Assembly: GCF_026163695.1 (NCBI RefSeq)
Contig: NZ_JAOTID010000005.1
Coordinates: 124,001 to 188,000, forward strand
Direction: 5' to 3'
From: Shumkonia mesophila
GTDB taxonomy: Bacteria > Pseudomonadota > Alphaproteobacteria > Rhodospirillales > Shumkoniaceae
DNA length: 64,000 nucleotides
Shown: one piece after another, positions 1 to 9,002 of the stretch
Numbering within the stretch: the stretch's first letter is position 1
Layout of the letters: each line of letters starts with the position of its first letter
Notes under the pieces: model-generated
Databases searched by the model: none
The model's input: only the letters and a program-made list of their open reading frames with translations
What the model was told of the DNA's origin: nothing
Position numbers and translations under genes: made by a program

Positions 1-195
1 ACGCTGGTCAGGATCGACCCGCGCTACTTCCGGCCGACCGAGGTCGAGTTCTTGCTCGGCGATCCTGCCAAGGCCCATGAGAAATTGGGCTGGCGCCACC
101 GCACAGGATTTAGCGACCTGGTGCGCGAGATGGTCGAAGCCGACATTGACTTGCTGGAAAGCGGACCGGCCGAACCGTTGCATTCCGGCGCATGA
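1..195 (+). CDS. gmd: GDP-mannose 4,6-dehydratase, C-terminal end (partial)
   Basis: The window opens inside this gene; the last 64 codons are visible in frame 1, ending in TGA. The motif YFRPTEVEFLLGD, followed by an AKAHEKLGW block, is the characteristic C-terminus of GDP-mannose 4,6-dehydratase, which makes GDP-4-keto-6-deoxymannose for GDP-fucose, GDP-rhamnose or GDP-perosamine. The catalytic N-terminal Rossmann part lies upstream and cannot be checked. It is followed by pseB on the same strand after 50 bases, so it probably belongs to the same nucleotide-sugar supply region. Confidence 0.9.
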   Translation, partial: TLVRIDPRYFRPTEVEFLLGDPAKAHEKLGWRHRTGFSDLVREMVEADIDLLESGPAEPLHSGA

Positions 196-245
196 CGTCC
201 GTCTATCGATCCAAGCCCTTATAATCAAGAAGCAGGGAGTTAAGC

Positions 246-1259
246 ATGCGCCCCTTCGACCAGCCGATGATCGATCTGGACGGGAAATCCGTTCTGATCA
301 CGGGCGGGACGGGATCTTTTGGCCAGGCCCTCGTTTCCGAGGCCATCAGGCGGTTCAAGCCCCGCAAACTGATCATCTTCTCGCGAGACGAGCTCAAACA
401 GTATGAAATGGCGCAGAAATTCCGTGTGGAGGAATACCCCTTCATGCGCTATTTCATCGGCGACGTCCGCGATGTCGACCGGCTGGAGTTGGCCCTGCGC
501 GACGTCGACTATGTGGTTCATGCCGCGGCGCTCAAGCACGTCCCGATCGCCGAGTACAATCCGTTCGAATGCATCCAGACCAACGTGCATGGGGCCGAAA
601 ACGTGGTCAAGGCGGCGCTGCGGTGCGGCGTGAAGAGGGTGGTCGGGCTGTCGACCGACAAGGCGGCCAGCCCCATCAATCTCTATGGGGCGAGCAAGCT
701 GGCGTCGGACAAGATCTTCGTCGCCGCCAACAACCTATCGGGCGGCGAACCCAATTTCGCGGTCGTCCGGTACGGCAACGTGGTCGGATCGCGCGGTTCC
801 GTTGTTCCCTTCTTTCGCAAGCTGGTGGAAGATGGCGCCAAGACCCTGCCCATTACCGATCCGCGGATGACGCGCTTCTGGATCACTCTTCGGCAGGGTG
901 TGAACTTCGTGCTGTCGTCGCTGGCCATGATGCAGGGAGGAGAGATCTTCGTGCCGAAGATCCCCAGCATGAAGGTCGTCGACCTGGCGACGGCCATCGG
1001 TCCCCGCCTTGATCACGAAATCGTCGGAATCCGACCTGGCGAGAAGCTGCACGAGGTGATGATCACCAGCGACGACGCGCGCTCTACCATCGAACTCGAT
1101 GATCGCTATGTGATCTGCCCGAGTTTCAATTCGTTCCGGCACGAGACCTATCGGGATATGGGGGCGCGCGAGATCGAGAACGGATTCCAATACGGCAGCG
1201 AGAACAATCTTGAATGGTTGCAAGCGGAGCAACTGAAGGAGGTCCTAGGCACATGCTGA
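246..1259 (+). CDS. pseB: UDP-N-acetylglucosamine 4,6-dehydratase (inverting), PseB
   Basis: 337 residues, full family length. PseB converts UDP-GlcNAc to a UDP-4-keto-6-deoxy-L-arabino-hexosulose, the first step of pseudaminic acid synthesis. The Rossmann motif GGTGSFG sits near residues 20-26, the catalytic Thr-Asp-Lys near 136-138, and Tyr147-xxx-Lys151 completes the extended SDR active site. Blocks such as MRYFIGDVRD, KHVPIAEYNPFEC and ITDPRMTRFWI are specific to PseB rather than to WbjB/FnlA or CapE relatives. It heads the first nonulosonate cassette. Its usual partner PseC is not next to it but on the other strand at 30057-31259. Confidence 0.93.
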   Translation: MRPFDQPMIDLDGKSVLITGGTGSFGQALVSEAIRRFKPRKLIIFSRDELKQYEMAQKFRVEEYPFMRYFIGDVRDVDRLELALRDVDYVVHAAALKHVPIAEYNPFECIQTNVHGAENVVKAALRCGVKRVVGLSTDKAASPINLYGASKLASDKIFVAANNLSGGEPNFAVVRYGNVVGSRGSVVPFFRKLVEDGAKTLPITDPRMTRFWITLRQGVNFVLSSLAMMQGGEIFVPKIPSMKVVDLATAIGPRLDHEIVGIRPGEKLHEVMITSDDARSTIELDDRYVICPSFNSFRHETYRDMGAREIENGFQYGSENNLEWLQAEQLKEVLGTC

Positions 1260-1306
1260 TTGATCGGATCACCCGGGCCGCCACAGCCCGCGTTTGGGGG
1301 CGATAG

Positions 1307-2188
1307 GTGGTTTTGTCGGCCGAACGCAAGGTATTGGTTTTCGGGGCGACCGGTATGGTTGGGCAAAGCTTGTGCAGAGCCATGAAGCAGGCTGGCTACA
1401 ACGTTATCGGCGTCGCGCGGGAGCATGCGGATATTGGCATCGACCTTCGTCATTTCCGGTCCTGTTTCGATGTCGTCGCCTCGGCCCGGCCGGACGTTGT
1501 TATAAACGCAGCGGCGATAACGGATTTTGCAGAATGCAAAAATGACACCGCCTTAGCGTATGCGGTAAATGGATGCGCACCGGGAATCATGGCGGAGGCG
1601 GCCTCCTCCATCGGAGTTAAGTTTGTCCAGATTTCGACCGACCATTATTACATTGATGACGGCCGACGCTGTCATGACGAGGCGGCGCCTGTCGTTCTCG
1701 TGAATGCTTATGCCTCTTCGAAATATGCGGGCGAGGTTTGTGCCCTGTCTGTTCCCGACAGCCTCGTGGTCCGGACCAATGTAACCGGTCCTGTCGGCCT
1801 TCGTGGAAGACAAACGTTTTTCAACTGGGCGTTGGCTGTCGTCGAGCGGCGTGAAAAGGCTATTCTGTTCAACGATTACTTCACGTCCACCATCGGCACG
1901 GGATGGTTTTCCCGTTCCTTGATTAGGTTAATCGAGGCCGATGCTCGGGGGATCGTCAATATCGCCTCTCGCGAGGTGTCGAGCAAACTGGAATTTGTAG
2001 CCGCCTTGGCGGACGCCTTGGGGGCGCCGTTGCGCAACGTCAGTCCGGTTTCGGTTCGGTCTTTGGCGGTGCGCCGGGCCGAAAGTCTAGGACTAGACGT
2101 CTCGAAGGCCGAGTCAATTCTCGGCGTGGCTTTGCCGACGCGTGCACAGGTCATCGATGATTTGCTGCGGGAGGGCCGTGCCTTATGA
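1307..2188 (+). CDS. RmlD-like SDR sugar-nucleotide reductase
   Basis: 293 residues, starting with GTG after a G-rich stretch at 1295-1301. The nucleotide-binding motif FGATGMVG lies near residues 13-20, an ISTD block precedes the active site, and Tyr135-xxx-Lys139 is the catalytic pair. This is the dTDP-4-dehydrorhamnose reductase (RmlD) fold. Because it sits between pseB and a neuB-like gene and no rmlA, rmlB or rmlC is nearby, it more likely reduces a UDP-4-keto-6-deoxy-HexNAc, as WbjC/FnlB do, or acts on a nonulosonate precursor; that is inference. GC content is somewhat lower than in pseB. Its stop overlaps the next start (ATGA at 2185-2188), implying translational coupling. Confidence 0.8.
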   Translation: MVLSAERKVLVFGATGMVGQSLCRAMKQAGYNVIGVAREHADIGIDLRHFRSCFDVVASARPDVVINAAAITDFAECKNDTALAYAVNGCAPGIMAEAASSIGVKFVQISTDHYYIDDGRRCHDEAAPVVLVNAYASSKYAGEVCALSVPDSLVVRTNVTGPVGLRGRQTFFNWALAVVERREKAILFNDYFTSTIGTGWFSRSLIRLIEADARGIVNIASREVSSKLEFVAALADALGAPLRNVSPVSVRSLAVRRAESLGLDVSKAESILGVALPTRAQVIDDLLREGRAL

Positions 2189-3273
2189 GTCATTATGATC
2201 GTGATCTCTATATTCAATCTCGGCGGATCTCGTTGGATACGCCAACATATTTCATAGCAGACTTGGCTTCCAATCACGACGGAGATTTGCAGCGCGCCAA
2301 GGCCCTAATTTGGAAGGCCAAGGAATGTGGCGCCGACGCAGTCAAGTTTCAGCATTTCCTGGCGTATGCTATTGTCAGTGATCGCGGCTTCACACAACTT
2401 GAGCGGATGTCACATCAAAAGGCATGGAAGGGATCCATATACGAGATTTACGAAAAGTGTGAACTCGATCGGACCTGGACCCGGACGTTACAGGAGACCG
2501 CTCGCGACGCCGGCATACACTTCATGACCTCCCCGTATGATTTCGATGCCATCGAACAAACAGTCGGCGCGGTCGACGCTTTCAAGATCGGATCTGGGGA
2601 AATAACCTGGAGCGATGCGTTGACGCGAATTGCAGCGGCGGGGAAGCCGACGATTCTCGCCACCGGCGCCTCGACCATGGTCGAGGTGGAGCGTGCTGTA
2701 GATGCTGTCCTCGCTGTGAATCCGCGCTTTTCCCTAATGCAGTGCAACACGAACTACACGGGCAGCCCGGACAATTTCCGTTTCATCAATCTGCGTGTCC
2801 TCAATACATTTGCGGCAAGGTGGCCTGGCTTGGTGCTCGGCATTTCCGACCACACGCCTGGACATTCGGTTGTCCTGGGGGCGGTCACCTTAGGCGCCCG
2901 CATTGTCGAGAAGCACTTTACAGACGACAACCAGCGGATCGGGCCTGACCACGGATTCTCTATGACCCCATTGACTTGGCGCGACATGGTTGATCGCACT
3001 CGTGAAGTTGAACTGGCCTTGGGAGATGGAGTGAAACGGCTAGAGACGAACGAAGCGGAAGCCGCGGTCGTCCAAAGACGGTGCCTTCGCCTAGCTCGCA
3101 ATCTCTTAGCCGGGTCCATCATCGGTCCATGCGATGTGGAGCCGTTGCGTCCGGCGCCGCCCGGGTCGGTGGAGCCGCATGCCCTACGTGGCGTTCTCGG
3201 CCGCCGATTGCGAGTGACCAAGGAACGCGGCGATGACTTAAAATGGACGGATCTGGAGGATGGGCGTGATTAA
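2185..3273 (+). CDS. neuB: NeuB-family nonulosonic acid synthase (pseudaminate/legionaminate type)
   Basis: 362 residues. NeuB enzymes condense phosphoenolpyruvate with a six-carbon amino sugar to make a nine-carbon 2-keto-3-deoxy acid. The N-terminal barrel starts at IADLASNHDGDL (about residues 24-35), KIGSGEIT lies mid-protein, VEKHFT near residue 241 is the substrate-lysine block, and a SAF/antifreeze-like domain fills roughly residues 295-362. It shares this plan with the second synthase at 13490 but is clearly a different subgroup (KFQHF here, KTQLF there). Its ATG overlaps the upstream stop, and its end overlaps the downstream acetyltransferase. PseI is the likely role from the pseB context, but the product sugar cannot be read from sequence. 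Confidence 0.87.
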   Translation: MSHYDRDLYIQSRRISLDTPTYFIADLASNHDGDLQRAKALIWKAKECGADAVKFQHFLAYAIVSDRGFTQLERMSHQKAWKGSIYEIYEKCELDRTWTRTLQETARDAGIHFMTSPYDFDAIEQTVGAVDAFKIGSGEITWSDALTRIAAAGKPTILATGASTMVEVERAVDAVLAVNPRFSLMQCNTNYTGSPDNFRFINLRVLNTFAARWPGLVLGISDHTPGHSVVLGAVTLGARIVEKHFTDDNQRIGPDHGFSMTPLTWRDMVDRTREVELALGDGVKRLETNEAEAAVVQRRCLRLARNLLAGSIIGPCDVEPLRPAPPGSVEPHALRGVLGRRLRVTKERGDDLKWTDLEDGRD

Positions 3274-3808
3274 GGGGTCGGTGACCGGACTTAGAGCGGT
3301 CGAGCGTGACGATCTGCCGCAACTGCTTGAGTGGAGAAACCAGCCGCTGTACCGCAGGTTTTTTCGCGAGGATAGGGAACTGAATTCGTTCCAGCAGGAA
3401 CGATGGTTCGAGGAAACGGTGGTTGGCGGCTCCTCCACGCGTATGTTTTCAATCGTGGAGTTGGATGGTGGCCGACTAATCGGGGCCTGTGGTCTGTGCT
3501 ATATCAATTGGCGGGATCGTAACGCGGACCTTTCTCTCTACATCGGAATAGGCGGTCTTTATATTGACGACACCTACGCGCCGGATGCTGCGCGCACGCT
3601 ACTGCACTTCGGTTTCGAGGAAATGGGACTACATCGCATCTGGGCCGAAATCTATTCTGTCGATACGGCCAAAGAAAAGCTTTTCAAGTCGCTTGGTATG
3701 ACGTTGGACGGGCGGCATCGTGAGACCCGCTGGACAGCGGGCCATTGGGTGGATTCCCTCTTTTTCAGCGTTTTGGCCGACGAGTATAGGATCTGTGGCG
3801 ACGTCTAG
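3260..3808 (+). CDS. GNAT N-acetyltransferase, RimJ/RimL-like, possible PseH
   Basis: About 180 residues, the size of PseH and of RimJ/RimL acetyltransferases. The conserved opening (GLRAVERDD, a run of basic and acidic residues through ELNSFQQERWF) and the C-terminal GLHRIWAEIYS block match the acetyl-CoA-dependent GNAT fold. In this cassette it would N-acetylate the 4-amino group made by a PseC-type transaminase. The ATG at 3260 overlaps neuB by 14 bases. The GGAG at 3255-3258 lies too close to that ATG and better suits a GTG at 3266. Clear family, role inferred from neighbours. Confidence 0.8.
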   Translation: MGVIKGSVTGLRAVERDDLPQLLEWRNQPLYRRFFREDRELNSFQQERWFEETVVGGSSTRMFSIVELDGGRLIGACGLCYINWRDRNADLSLYIGIGGLYIDDTYAPDAARTLLHFGFEEMGLHRIWAEIYSVDTAKEKLFKSLGMTLDGRHRETRWTAGHWVDSLFFSVLADEYRICGDV

Positions 3809-3925
3809 CAGTTTATTCTCGCGGCGACATGCTGTAACGGGGGGAAAGGGCAGCTTAGCTATCGGTACAGGGACTCTTTCCATGGGAGACGTTGTGACGC
3901 AATGTGTGGCTGACGGACCAGAATA

Positions 3926-4552
3926 ATGATTACAATTATCGATTACGGTATGGGAAACCTACGCTCGGTCGCGAACGCGTTTGAGGCGTTGGGACGGGAG
4001 GTGCAGTGCGTTGGCGAGCCGGAGGCATTGGCGTCGGCAACGGCGATCGTGCTGCCGGGGGTCGGGGCATTCGGCGACGCGATGGAGAATCTTTGGACGA
4101 AAGGCCTTGTGGATGCCCTCGACCATGAGGTTCGCGGCAAAGGAAAGCCTTTCTTAGGCTTGTGCCTTGGATTGCAACTCCTCGCCGAGCGGGGGACGGA
4201 GCAAGGTGACCATCGGGGACTGGGCTGGATACCGGGAGTTTGTCGTCGGCTCGAACGCCGATCCAACGACCCGGACATCCACATCCCGCACATCGGATGG
4301 AACGATGTGAGTATCCGCAAGGCGGAGGGGTTGTATCGCGACCTCGGTGACGTGCAGGCGTTTTATTTCGTCCATAGCTACATTCTGTGCGCCGCGGATG
4401 ATTCGGTCGTAAGCGGGATTTGCGATCACGGCGAGGATTTTGCCGCAAGCATAGAGACCGGCAATGTCTGGGCGACCCAGTTTCATCCCGAAAAGAGCCA
4501 CAAGGCAGGGCTCAGCCTCCTGAACAACTGGTGTGCTGCGGCACGATGCTAA
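3926..4552 (+). CDS. hisH: HisH-like glutamine amidotransferase subunit, glycan amidation (module 1)
   Basis: 208 residues, a class I glutamine amidotransferase domain that releases ammonia from glutamine. The triad is intact: Cys80 in LGLCLGLQ, and His187 and Glu189 in QFHPEKS. The N-terminal IDYGMGNLRS motif is typical of HisH. It is followed immediately by a degenerate HisF and an N-acetyl-sugar amidotransferase, with no other histidine gene nearby, so its work is feeding ammonia to sugar amidation (the HisH2/WbuY role) rather than histidine synthesis. It is preceded by 117 bases with no recognisable feature. Its last bases overlap the HisF start. Confidence 0.9.
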   Translation: MITIIDYGMGNLRSVANAFEALGREVQCVGEPEALASATAIVLPGVGAFGDAMENLWTKGLVDALDHEVRGKGKPFLGLCLGLQLLAERGTEQGDHRGLGWIPGVCRRLERRSNDPDIHIPHIGWNDVSIRKAEGLYRDLGDVQAFYFVHSYILCAADDSVVSGICDHGEDFAASIETGNVWATQFHPEKSHKAGLSLLNNWCAAARC

Positions 4553-5334
4553 AGAAGAGGCTCATTCCGGTGCTGCTGCTGCAGAACGGGCTTCTGGTCC
4601 GCAGCGAGCTTTTTCGTATCTACCAGGCGATCGGCAACCCGATACACGAGGTGGAACGCTTCAACCAGTGGAACGTCGACGAACTGATCTACCTCGACAT
4701 CAGCCGGGACGATTCTTACGACCTGCGCCGCGACGATGCCCGTGTGAAGAACATCGGCGGCCCTCTGGACATTCTGCGGGCGGTCGGCAAGAACTGCTTC
4801 ATGCCGCTGACCTGGGGCGGACGCATCAGGAGCGTGGACGGCATGCGCGCCATCATCAGCAGCGGTGCTGACAAGGTGGCGATCAACAGCCAGGCGCTGG
4901 CGAACCCGGACCTCATCGCCCAGGGGGCCAAGGTGTTCGGCAGCCAGGCCATCGTTGTCAGCATCGACGTGCGCCGACATGACGACGGACGGTTGGAGGT
5001 CTTCTCAGAGGGCGGGCGCACGGCGACCGGCCGGCGACCCGAGAAATGGGCCCGTGAGGCTGAGGAACGCGGGGCCGGTGAGATCCTCATCCAGAGCATC
5101 GATCGCGATGGGACAGGAAGCGGTTACGACCTCGACCTCGTGGCGCGCATGGCGGATGCCGTATCGATCCCGCTGATTGCCTGCAGTGGGGTCGGCCGGT
5201 ACGAGGATTATGTGGAAGGCATCAAGGCAGGCGCGGCGGCGGTCGCCGCGGCAAACATTTGGCATTTCAAGGATTTGGCCGACCGGGGCGGAAAAAGGGC
5301 CTTGGTCAAAGCTGGAATCAACGTGCGACACTAG
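4546..5334 (+). CDS. hisF: HisF-like amidation protein (WbuZ type) lacking the first catalytic Asp (module 1)
   Basis: 262 residues from the ATG at 4546, which aligns with the standard HisF N-terminus. The family's first catalytic aspartate (Asp11 of Thermotoga HisF) is Leu11 here, in RLIPVLLLQNG. The second is kept as Asp141 in VSIDVR. The four ammonia-gate positions are present as Arg5, Glu46, Lys110 and Glu179. It should therefore still dock HisH and pass ammonia but not perform the imidazole-forming cyclase reaction. This agrees with the WbuZ family that serves N-acetyl-sugar amidotransferases. It overlaps hisH by 7 bases and is followed 5 bases later by the amidotransferase. Confidence 0.9.
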   Translation: MLKKRLIPVLLLQNGLLVRSELFRIYQAIGNPIHEVERFNQWNVDELIYLDISRDDSYDLRRDDARVKNIGGPLDILRAVGKNCFMPLTWGGRIRSVDGMRAIISSGADKVAINSQALANPDLIAQGAKVFGSQAIVVSIDVRRHDDGRLEVFSEGGRTATGRRPEKWAREAEERGAGEILIQSIDRDGTGSGYDLDLVARMADAVSIPLIACSGVGRYEDYVEGIKAGAAAVAAANIWHFKDLADRGGKRALVKAGINVRH

Positions 5335-5339
5335 AATGG

Positions 5340-6560
5340 ATGATGGCGATGGCAATTCGATACTGCTCCAACTGTGTTTATCCCTCGGCAGCGGCGACGC
5401 CGTTGACCTTCGACGAGAATGGGGTCTGCTCGGGATGTCGGGTCGCCAAACAGAAGAGCGACATCGATTGGTCACAGCGTTGGCAAATGCTGAAGGATCT
5501 GGCCGGGGAGTATCGCAGCGATGGGAACTACGACATCGTCATCCCGGTCAGTGGCGGAAAGGACAGCTATTTCCAGACCCACGTCGCGGTCAAGGAACTG
5601 GGTCTGAAGCCGCTTTTGGTGACCTACCACGGCAACAACTACCTGCCGGAAGGCGAGTATAATCTCTTCCGCATGCGCGAGGTCTTTGACTGCGACCACG
5701 TTGTCGTTCGTCCCTCGGTCGGGACCCTCGTCAAGATGAACCGCCTGGGCTTCAAGGTTCAGGGCGACATGAACTGGCATGCCCATTGCGGCATCTTCTC
5801 AGCGCCCATCCAGGTCGCGGTACGCTACCGTGTGCCGCTCATGCTGTGGGGAGAGCACGGTTTCATGGACCTGGGCGGCATGTATTCCTACAACGACTTC
5901 ATCGAGTTCACGGCCAAGTACCGCAAGGAACACGCGCTCAGAGGGTATGATTGGTACGATTTCACAGACGAAGGGCTGGAGAAGTTGGGGCATCCCGAAT
6001 GGAAGGAGGGGTTGCGAACCAAGGATCTCCTGTGGGCGCAGTATCCGTCGGACGATGAAATTGACGAGGCGGGGGTTCGGGGGATTCATCTTTCCAACTT
6101 CATCGACTGGGACGGCCATAAGAACGCAGGCCTCGTTACGCAGCTTTACGGTTGGCGGGCCTCAGAGCGGGAGTTCGAGCGGACGTATCGGCGCGTCTCG
6201 AACCTGGACGATATCCACGAAAATGGCGTGCACGACTACATGAAGTTCGTCAAGTTCGGCTACGGTCGGGCTTCGGACCACGCGTGCAAGGACATCCGTT
6301 CCGGCCGAATGACCAGGACTGATGGTGTTGAGGAAGTCCGCAAGCGTGACCACATTAAGCCTCGGGATTTGCGGAGATGGCTCGAGTACGTGGACATGAG
6401 CGAGGTAGAGTTCGACTGCATCGCCGACACCTTTCGCGATCCGCGGGTGTGGCGTATTGAAGACGGCGAGTGGGTGAAAGATAATCTGTGGGGCACACCA
6501 TCGTCCTATGGACGGGTCCATCTGCCGCGCGACCAGTGGGACAAGTATCAGAGGGGCTAA
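5340..6560 (+). CDS. wbuX: N-acetyl sugar amidotransferase (WbpG/PseA/WbuX family, module 1)
   Basis: About 406 residues. These ATP-pyrophosphatases adenylate an N-acyl group and use ammonia from the HisH/HisF pair to form an acetamidino group. A zinc-ribbon-like CxxC pair opens the protein (YCSNC, then CSGC), and the PP-loop SGGKDS lies at residues 71-76. The motif WGEHGF occurs mid-protein. ATG codons at 5340, 5343 and 5349 are all possible; the family usually starts just before the first Cys pair. In Campylobacter PseA acts on pseudaminic acid, and in Pseudomonas WbpG acts on a diacetamido uronic acid. The neuB and pseB neighbours favour a nonulosonate here. Confidence 0.9.
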   Translation: MMAMAIRYCSNCVYPSAAATPLTFDENGVCSGCRVAKQKSDIDWSQRWQMLKDLAGEYRSDGNYDIVIPVSGGKDSYFQTHVAVKELGLKPLLVTYHGNNYLPEGEYNLFRMREVFDCDHVVVRPSVGTLVKMNRLGFKVQGDMNWHAHCGIFSAPIQVAVRYRVPLMLWGEHGFMDLGGMYSYNDFIEFTAKYRKEHALRGYDWYDFTDEGLEKLGHPEWKEGLRTKDLLWAQYPSDDEIDEAGVRGIHLSNFIDWDGHKNAGLVTQLYGWRASEREFERTYRRVSNLDDIHENGVHDYMKFVKFGYGRASDHACKDIRSGRMTRTDGVEEVRKRDHIKPRDLRRWLEYVDMSEVEFDCIADTFRDPRVWRIEDGEWVKDNLWGTPSSYGRVHLPRDQWDKYQRG

Positions 6561-6564
6561 TGCC

Positions 6565-7560
6565 GTGCTGACCGAGAACGAGATTCGCCCGGACACGATG
6601 CGGGAAGAGCAGGCCCGGCGATTCGCTCAAGATATCCACCGCTTGAACGAACGCAAGGGCGAGTTCGTCGCTGTTCCTTGTCCGGCCTGCGGAGACGACC
6701 ACCCGGTGGTCCGTTTCGAGAAGTACGGACTTACCTATGTCGACTGCCTATCTTGCGGCACCCTGTATGTTAATCCTCGGCCAACGCCGGGAATCCTCGC
6801 GTGGTACTACGAGACGTCGGAGCACTACCGGTATTGGAATACGTTCATCTTCCCCGCCTCTGAAGTCATCCGGCGAGAGAAAATCTTTCGGCCGCGCGTT
6901 GATCGACTCGTAGACATATGCCATCGGTTTGGCGTGCCCACCCATACCCTCCTGGAGGTTGGCGCCGGTTACGGTACTTTTGGCGAGGCCGTGTTGGAAA
7001 CTGGCCTGTTCGGACGATATGTTGCGGTGGAGCCCACCCCGGATCTCGCGGCGACCTGCCGCAAAAAGGGTTTAGAGGTGATAGAACTGCCGATCGAGCA
7101 GACAGACCTCCCGGATGACTTCGCCGATATTGTAGTCAGCTTCGAGGTCATCGAGCATCTGTTTTCGCCGCGCGTTTTTATCGAGGCGAGTGCGCGCCTT
7201 CTCGCATCAGGAGGGGTGCTCATCCTATCTTGTCCTAACGTGAGGGGGTTTGAGGTGGAGGTCCTTCAAGCGGCCTCGGACACCGTCGACGTCGAGCACC
7301 TCAACTACTTCAATCCGGAATCCCTATCAGATCTCGTCGCGCGGTGTGGGTTCACGGTGCTTGAGACGACAACCCCTGGAGAGCTCGACGCCGAACTGGT
7401 GCGCAAGAAGGTGCTTGTCGGAGATGTTGATCTCGATGGGCAAACGTTCCTGAAGCGTGTGCTAATCGATGAATGGGAGCGCCTTGCAGAGCCTTTCCAG
7501 AAGTTTCTATGGGTCAACGGTCTGTCCTCGCATCTTTGGCTTGTGGCTCGGAAGGCTTGA
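6565..7560 (+). CDS. Class I SAM-dependent methyltransferase with N-terminal zinc ribbon
   Basis: 331 residues from the GTG at 6565, chosen because GAGGGG at 6551-6556 is correctly spaced from it and the upstream gene ends at 6560. Two Cys pairs (CPAC near 39-42, CLSC near 61-64) form a small metal-binding ribbon, followed by the SAM-binding motif LLEVGAGYGTFG near 129-140 and an acidic VSFEVIEHL block. This architecture is common among sugar C- or O-methyltransferases in polysaccharide loci. It closes the first amidation module and is the last gene before the AT-rich insert. Substrate unknown. Confidence 0.85.
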   Translation: MLTENEIRPDTMREEQARRFAQDIHRLNERKGEFVAVPCPACGDDHPVVRFEKYGLTYVDCLSCGTLYVNPRPTPGILAWYYETSEHYRYWNTFIFPASEVIRREKIFRPRVDRLVDICHRFGVPTHTLLEVGAGYGTFGEAVLETGLFGRYVAVEPTPDLAATCRKKGLEVIELPIEQTDLPDDFADIVVSFEVIEHLFSPRVFIEASARLLASGGVLILSCPNVRGFEVEVLQAASDTVDVEHLNYFNPESLSDLVARCGFTVLETTTPGELDAELVRKKVLVGDVDLDGQTFLKRVLIDEWERLAEPFQKFLWVNGLSSHLWLVARKA

Positions 7561-8005
7561 AGGATTGATCGAATCGTAGAAGTCTAATTTTTGGCTTGTT
7601 TCGAGGCATAGCCGTTCAAACTCTGTATATCTGCGCCCCGATCTTACTCATAGTATCCAGAATCAATCACCGACGCCGTGGTGTCCAATGTACAGAACAA
7701 TAGTGTTGCTGCTCTTTTTTGAAGCAACGAAGATAAAAAATATTAAAAAACCATTTTAGCGTTTGCATATGACATTGTAATGGAAATATTCAAATCTACA
7801 AAGATGGTCGCAAGTTGAGTATTTATTGCTACAAAGGTGAGTTAGTGTATTGATATTGTTTTCTACGGAACCGCTGACAATTTTCGTATCCCAGTTTGGA
7901 TCGCTCAGGGGGGGCGCGAGGCATTGTTGCTGTTCTGTTTCAATATATATGCATGGCAAAAAAAACAAGATACCAAGCGTCACATTGGATTAAAAGAGGA
8001 CGGCA
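7561..8005. other. Intergenic start of an AT-rich insert
   Basis: 445 bases without a convincing gene. Base composition drops sharply after about 7700, with long A/T runs, unlike the GC-rich flanks. A TTGTTG at 7924-7929 and TATATG at 7946-7951, 16 bases apart, could be a sigma-70 promoter for the AT-rich gene that follows, and GAGGA lies just before its ATG at 8006. The short reverse-strand open frame at 7756-7983 resembles nothing known. No inverted repeats, target duplications or transposase remnants were recognised at its edges. Confidence 0.5.
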
Positions 8006-9002
8006 ATGACGAAAAATACAGGGACGAAGCCATGCTATGGCAACACAGTAAATGTAAAATACTCTAAATCCGCAGAATTTTATATAAAAACTAAACAAAA
8101 TTATTTTGAAAATAACAATGATCTATTTAATAAGGCTATGCGTAAAAATGAAATATATTCACACCAACCAATAAGGGTAAAATGTAAAATATGCTCTTCT
8201 ATGTTGCATGATAAATTTGATTTTAGACAACATGGTATTGAAAATATATATGGAAGATGGTGGGATTGATTATTCAGAGGAGTATGTATCTGGAAATTAT
8301 AATCAACGAATGATCGATATTTATATGCCGAAAGTTAATTTTTTGTTGGATAATCTTCCAGTTAGAAAATACAAGTTGCTTGATATCGGATGTGGTGGAG
8401 GGCATTTCGTGTATGCATCGATGCAAAGAGGTGTTGATGCTTATGGTATTGATATTGGAAAAACGGTCATTGATTTCGGAAACGCACAAATTTTGAGATT
8501 ATCAAACAAAAAACCACTTTCGAACTCAGATGAAAATGGATTTTATGATGAAATAAGGAGAACTGATGCCGATATAGTTTCGGCTATTGGGGTTATCGAG
8601 CACTTGAGAGAGCCAAATAAATTATTTGAGGCGTTTCGTAACGGAAATGCCGGATATCTTTATTATTCCGTGCCAATGTTTTCATTGTCAGTGATTGTAG
8701 AGAATGTTTTTAGCAGAGTTTTCCCAAGGCAATTGTCTGCGGACCACACACATCTTTTTACGGAGAAATCCTTACGGAAAATGAATTTACTTGCCGGAGT
8801 TAGGCCAGTGGCTGAATGGAGATTTGGCACAGACATAATGGATCTATATAGAAGTATCATGATAACTATTCGTGAAAATGGCGGTTCTAAAACGCTCATG
8901 GAGTACTTTGGAAATGGCTTTGGAAATAAAATTGATGATTTGCAGTCAGAACTTGATAAGAATCATTTTTGTTCAGAAATTCATTGCCTGACAAAAAGAT
9001 GA
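8006..9002 (+). pseudogene. Frameshifted, internally deleted class I methyltransferase of foreign base composition
   Basis: Two overlapping frames look like halves of one gene. The first (8006-8269) gives the N-terminal region with a Cys pair (VKCKICSS) and an HGIENIY block. The second continues from about 8250 (EDGGIDYSEEYV) through the SAM motif LLDIGCGGGHFVYA to a stop at 9000-9002. Intact relatives, as I recall them, carry a second Cys pair and about 25-30 further residues between these blocks, so a deletion near 8245-8262 that also shifts frame is the simplest reading. The gene is strongly AT-rich: 8041-8100 has only 14 G or C among 60 bases. The C-terminal half might still be translated from an internal start at 8208, but it would lack the metal ribbon. 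Confidence 0.65.

Noticed and set aside
3926-5334. hisH and hisF as histidine biosynthesis genes
   Set aside because: The HisF-like partner lacks a catalytic aspartate, an N-acetyl-sugar amidotransferase follows directly, and no other his gene is near.
7756-7983. A 75-codon minus-strand frame in the AT-rich gap
   Set aside because: There is no ribosome binding site, no recognisable motif, and the composition is what random AT-rich sequence would give.
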